A stretch of DNA of 64,000 bases. Origin: Erythrobacter ramosus (GTDB lineage Bacteria > Pseudomonadota > Alphaproteobacteria > Sphingomonadales > Sphingomonadaceae). The notes below the pieces were generated by a model. The model had not been told where the DNA came from and did no database searches. It was given only the letters and a program-made list of their open reading frames with translations. The stretch spans positions 697,183 to 761,182 of the forward strand of contig NZ_WTYB01000001.1 of assembly GCF_009828055.1 (NCBI RefSeq), in the 5' to 3' direction. Numbering within the stretch: the stretch's first letter is position 1; every line of letters begins with the position of its first letter. Position numbers and translations under genes: made by a program. Shown in pieces: positions 63,618 to 64,000 of this stretch.

Positions 63618-63829
63618 GGCGATCTCCCGACGCCCATGGACGGTCTCGCCGCCATATCACGCCGTAAATGCGGGTTACCCCGTCGTTTCGTTTACGCGCC
63701 CCCGACCCGTGGGGCGGCCCCCTTTACTCTCAGCGCTGCAGTATATGCAACCCGTCGCTGAAGAGTGTGAACAAACTGTCAGAATTCGGGAAAGTCCGCA
63801 ACCTGCATTAATGTCAGTAAGCTAAAACC

Positions 63830-64000
63830 TTACAAAACGACCGCAAGATCGGCTGGATCAAGTCCGAGGCGTTGCATCCGGCTGCGGATTTCGGGCCATT
63901 CTTCGCGCAGGAACGTCTCGCGTTCGGCGGCGCGCAGCCGCTCGGCCGCGCCGCGCACGACATACATGCCGACGCCGCGCTGAACTTCGACGAGGCCGTC
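63830..64000 (-). CDS. GntR-family regulator, C-terminal part only
   Basis: 56 residues before the TAA at 63832-63830; the 5' part lies beyond the window. DGLVEVQRGVGMYVVRGA is the end of a GntR winged helix of YtrA type, followed by a short helical tail LREEWPEIRSRMQRLGLD. Short C-terminal tails like this mark the YtrA subfamily, often next to ABC transporters. Confidence 0.75.
   Translation of the reverse strand, partial: DGLVEVQRGVGMYVVRGAAERLRAAERETFLREEWPEIRSRMQRLGLDPADLAVVL

Noticed and set aside
1..64000. CRISPR arrays, insertion sequences, prophage
   Set aside because: No regularly spaced direct repeats, transposase motifs or phage structural genes were found on either strand.

Overview
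The window is high-GC, densely packed chromosomal DNA of an alphaproteobacterium. I infer Sphingomonadales, most likely Erythrobacteraceae. The clues are the UrcA-family protein, DUF1491 protein, fused ThiS-ThiG, large NAD-glutamate dehydrogenase, CYP153-type P450, hpf-ptsN adjacency, and a palindromic coding repeat I recognise from sphingomonads. Almost all of it is core chromosome. I see no prophage, insertion sequence or CRISPR array.

Layout. 1-6.5 kb: coaE (cut by the window edge), dnaQ, hpf, ptsN, a hotdog thioesterase, DUF1491 and a SleB-type wall hydrolase on +; then xth, erpA and a CBS protein on -. 6.5-11.8 kb: a minus block with a ferredoxin-like protein, an S9 peptidase, a PopZ-like DUF2497 protein, and tolC behind a divergent pcm-like gene. 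11.9-18.5 kb: fumC, a LytS/LytTR two-component pair, UrcA, a lipid kinase, a phosphoesterase and small membrane proteins. 18.6-25 kb: rpsI-rplM, cutA-ctaA, MerC, thiSG, murA. 25-32 kb: galU, a single-chain MmeI-like restriction-modification enzyme (the clearest acquired gene), and an overlapping P450/acyl-CoA synthetase pair. 32-46 kb: M23 peptidase, bcp-glnE, agmatine deiminase family, thrS-DUF305-TauE, an XRE/membrane-protein operon and a phoD broken by one in-frame stop. 46-64 kb: hydrolase-TPR-LLM oxidoreductase, NAD-GDH, ferredoxin reductase, queG, a NatAB-type exporter, CYP153, msrB, PilZ, tRNA-Leu(UAA), a KefB-type antiporter, ihfB and the tail of a GntR regulator.

Most interesting points. 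(1) Upstream of thrS lies an unannotated 24-codon ORF with nine Thr codons, followed by mutually exclusive GC-rich stems arranged like a classical attenuator; this suggests thrS and the genes behind it respond to threonyl-tRNA charging. (2) An 86-bp palindromic repeat sits in frame inside the MmeI-like enzyme and adds about 52 residues between conserved methyltransferase blocks. (3) phoD is interrupted by one TAG with its frame intact on both sides. (4) A perfect 31-bp inverted repeat built of CGCCAAG-like units follows thiSG. (5) A perfect 8-bp dyad sits in the spacer of the pcm-tolC promoter.

Calls rest on reading motifs, gene order and start contexts; no database search was run.
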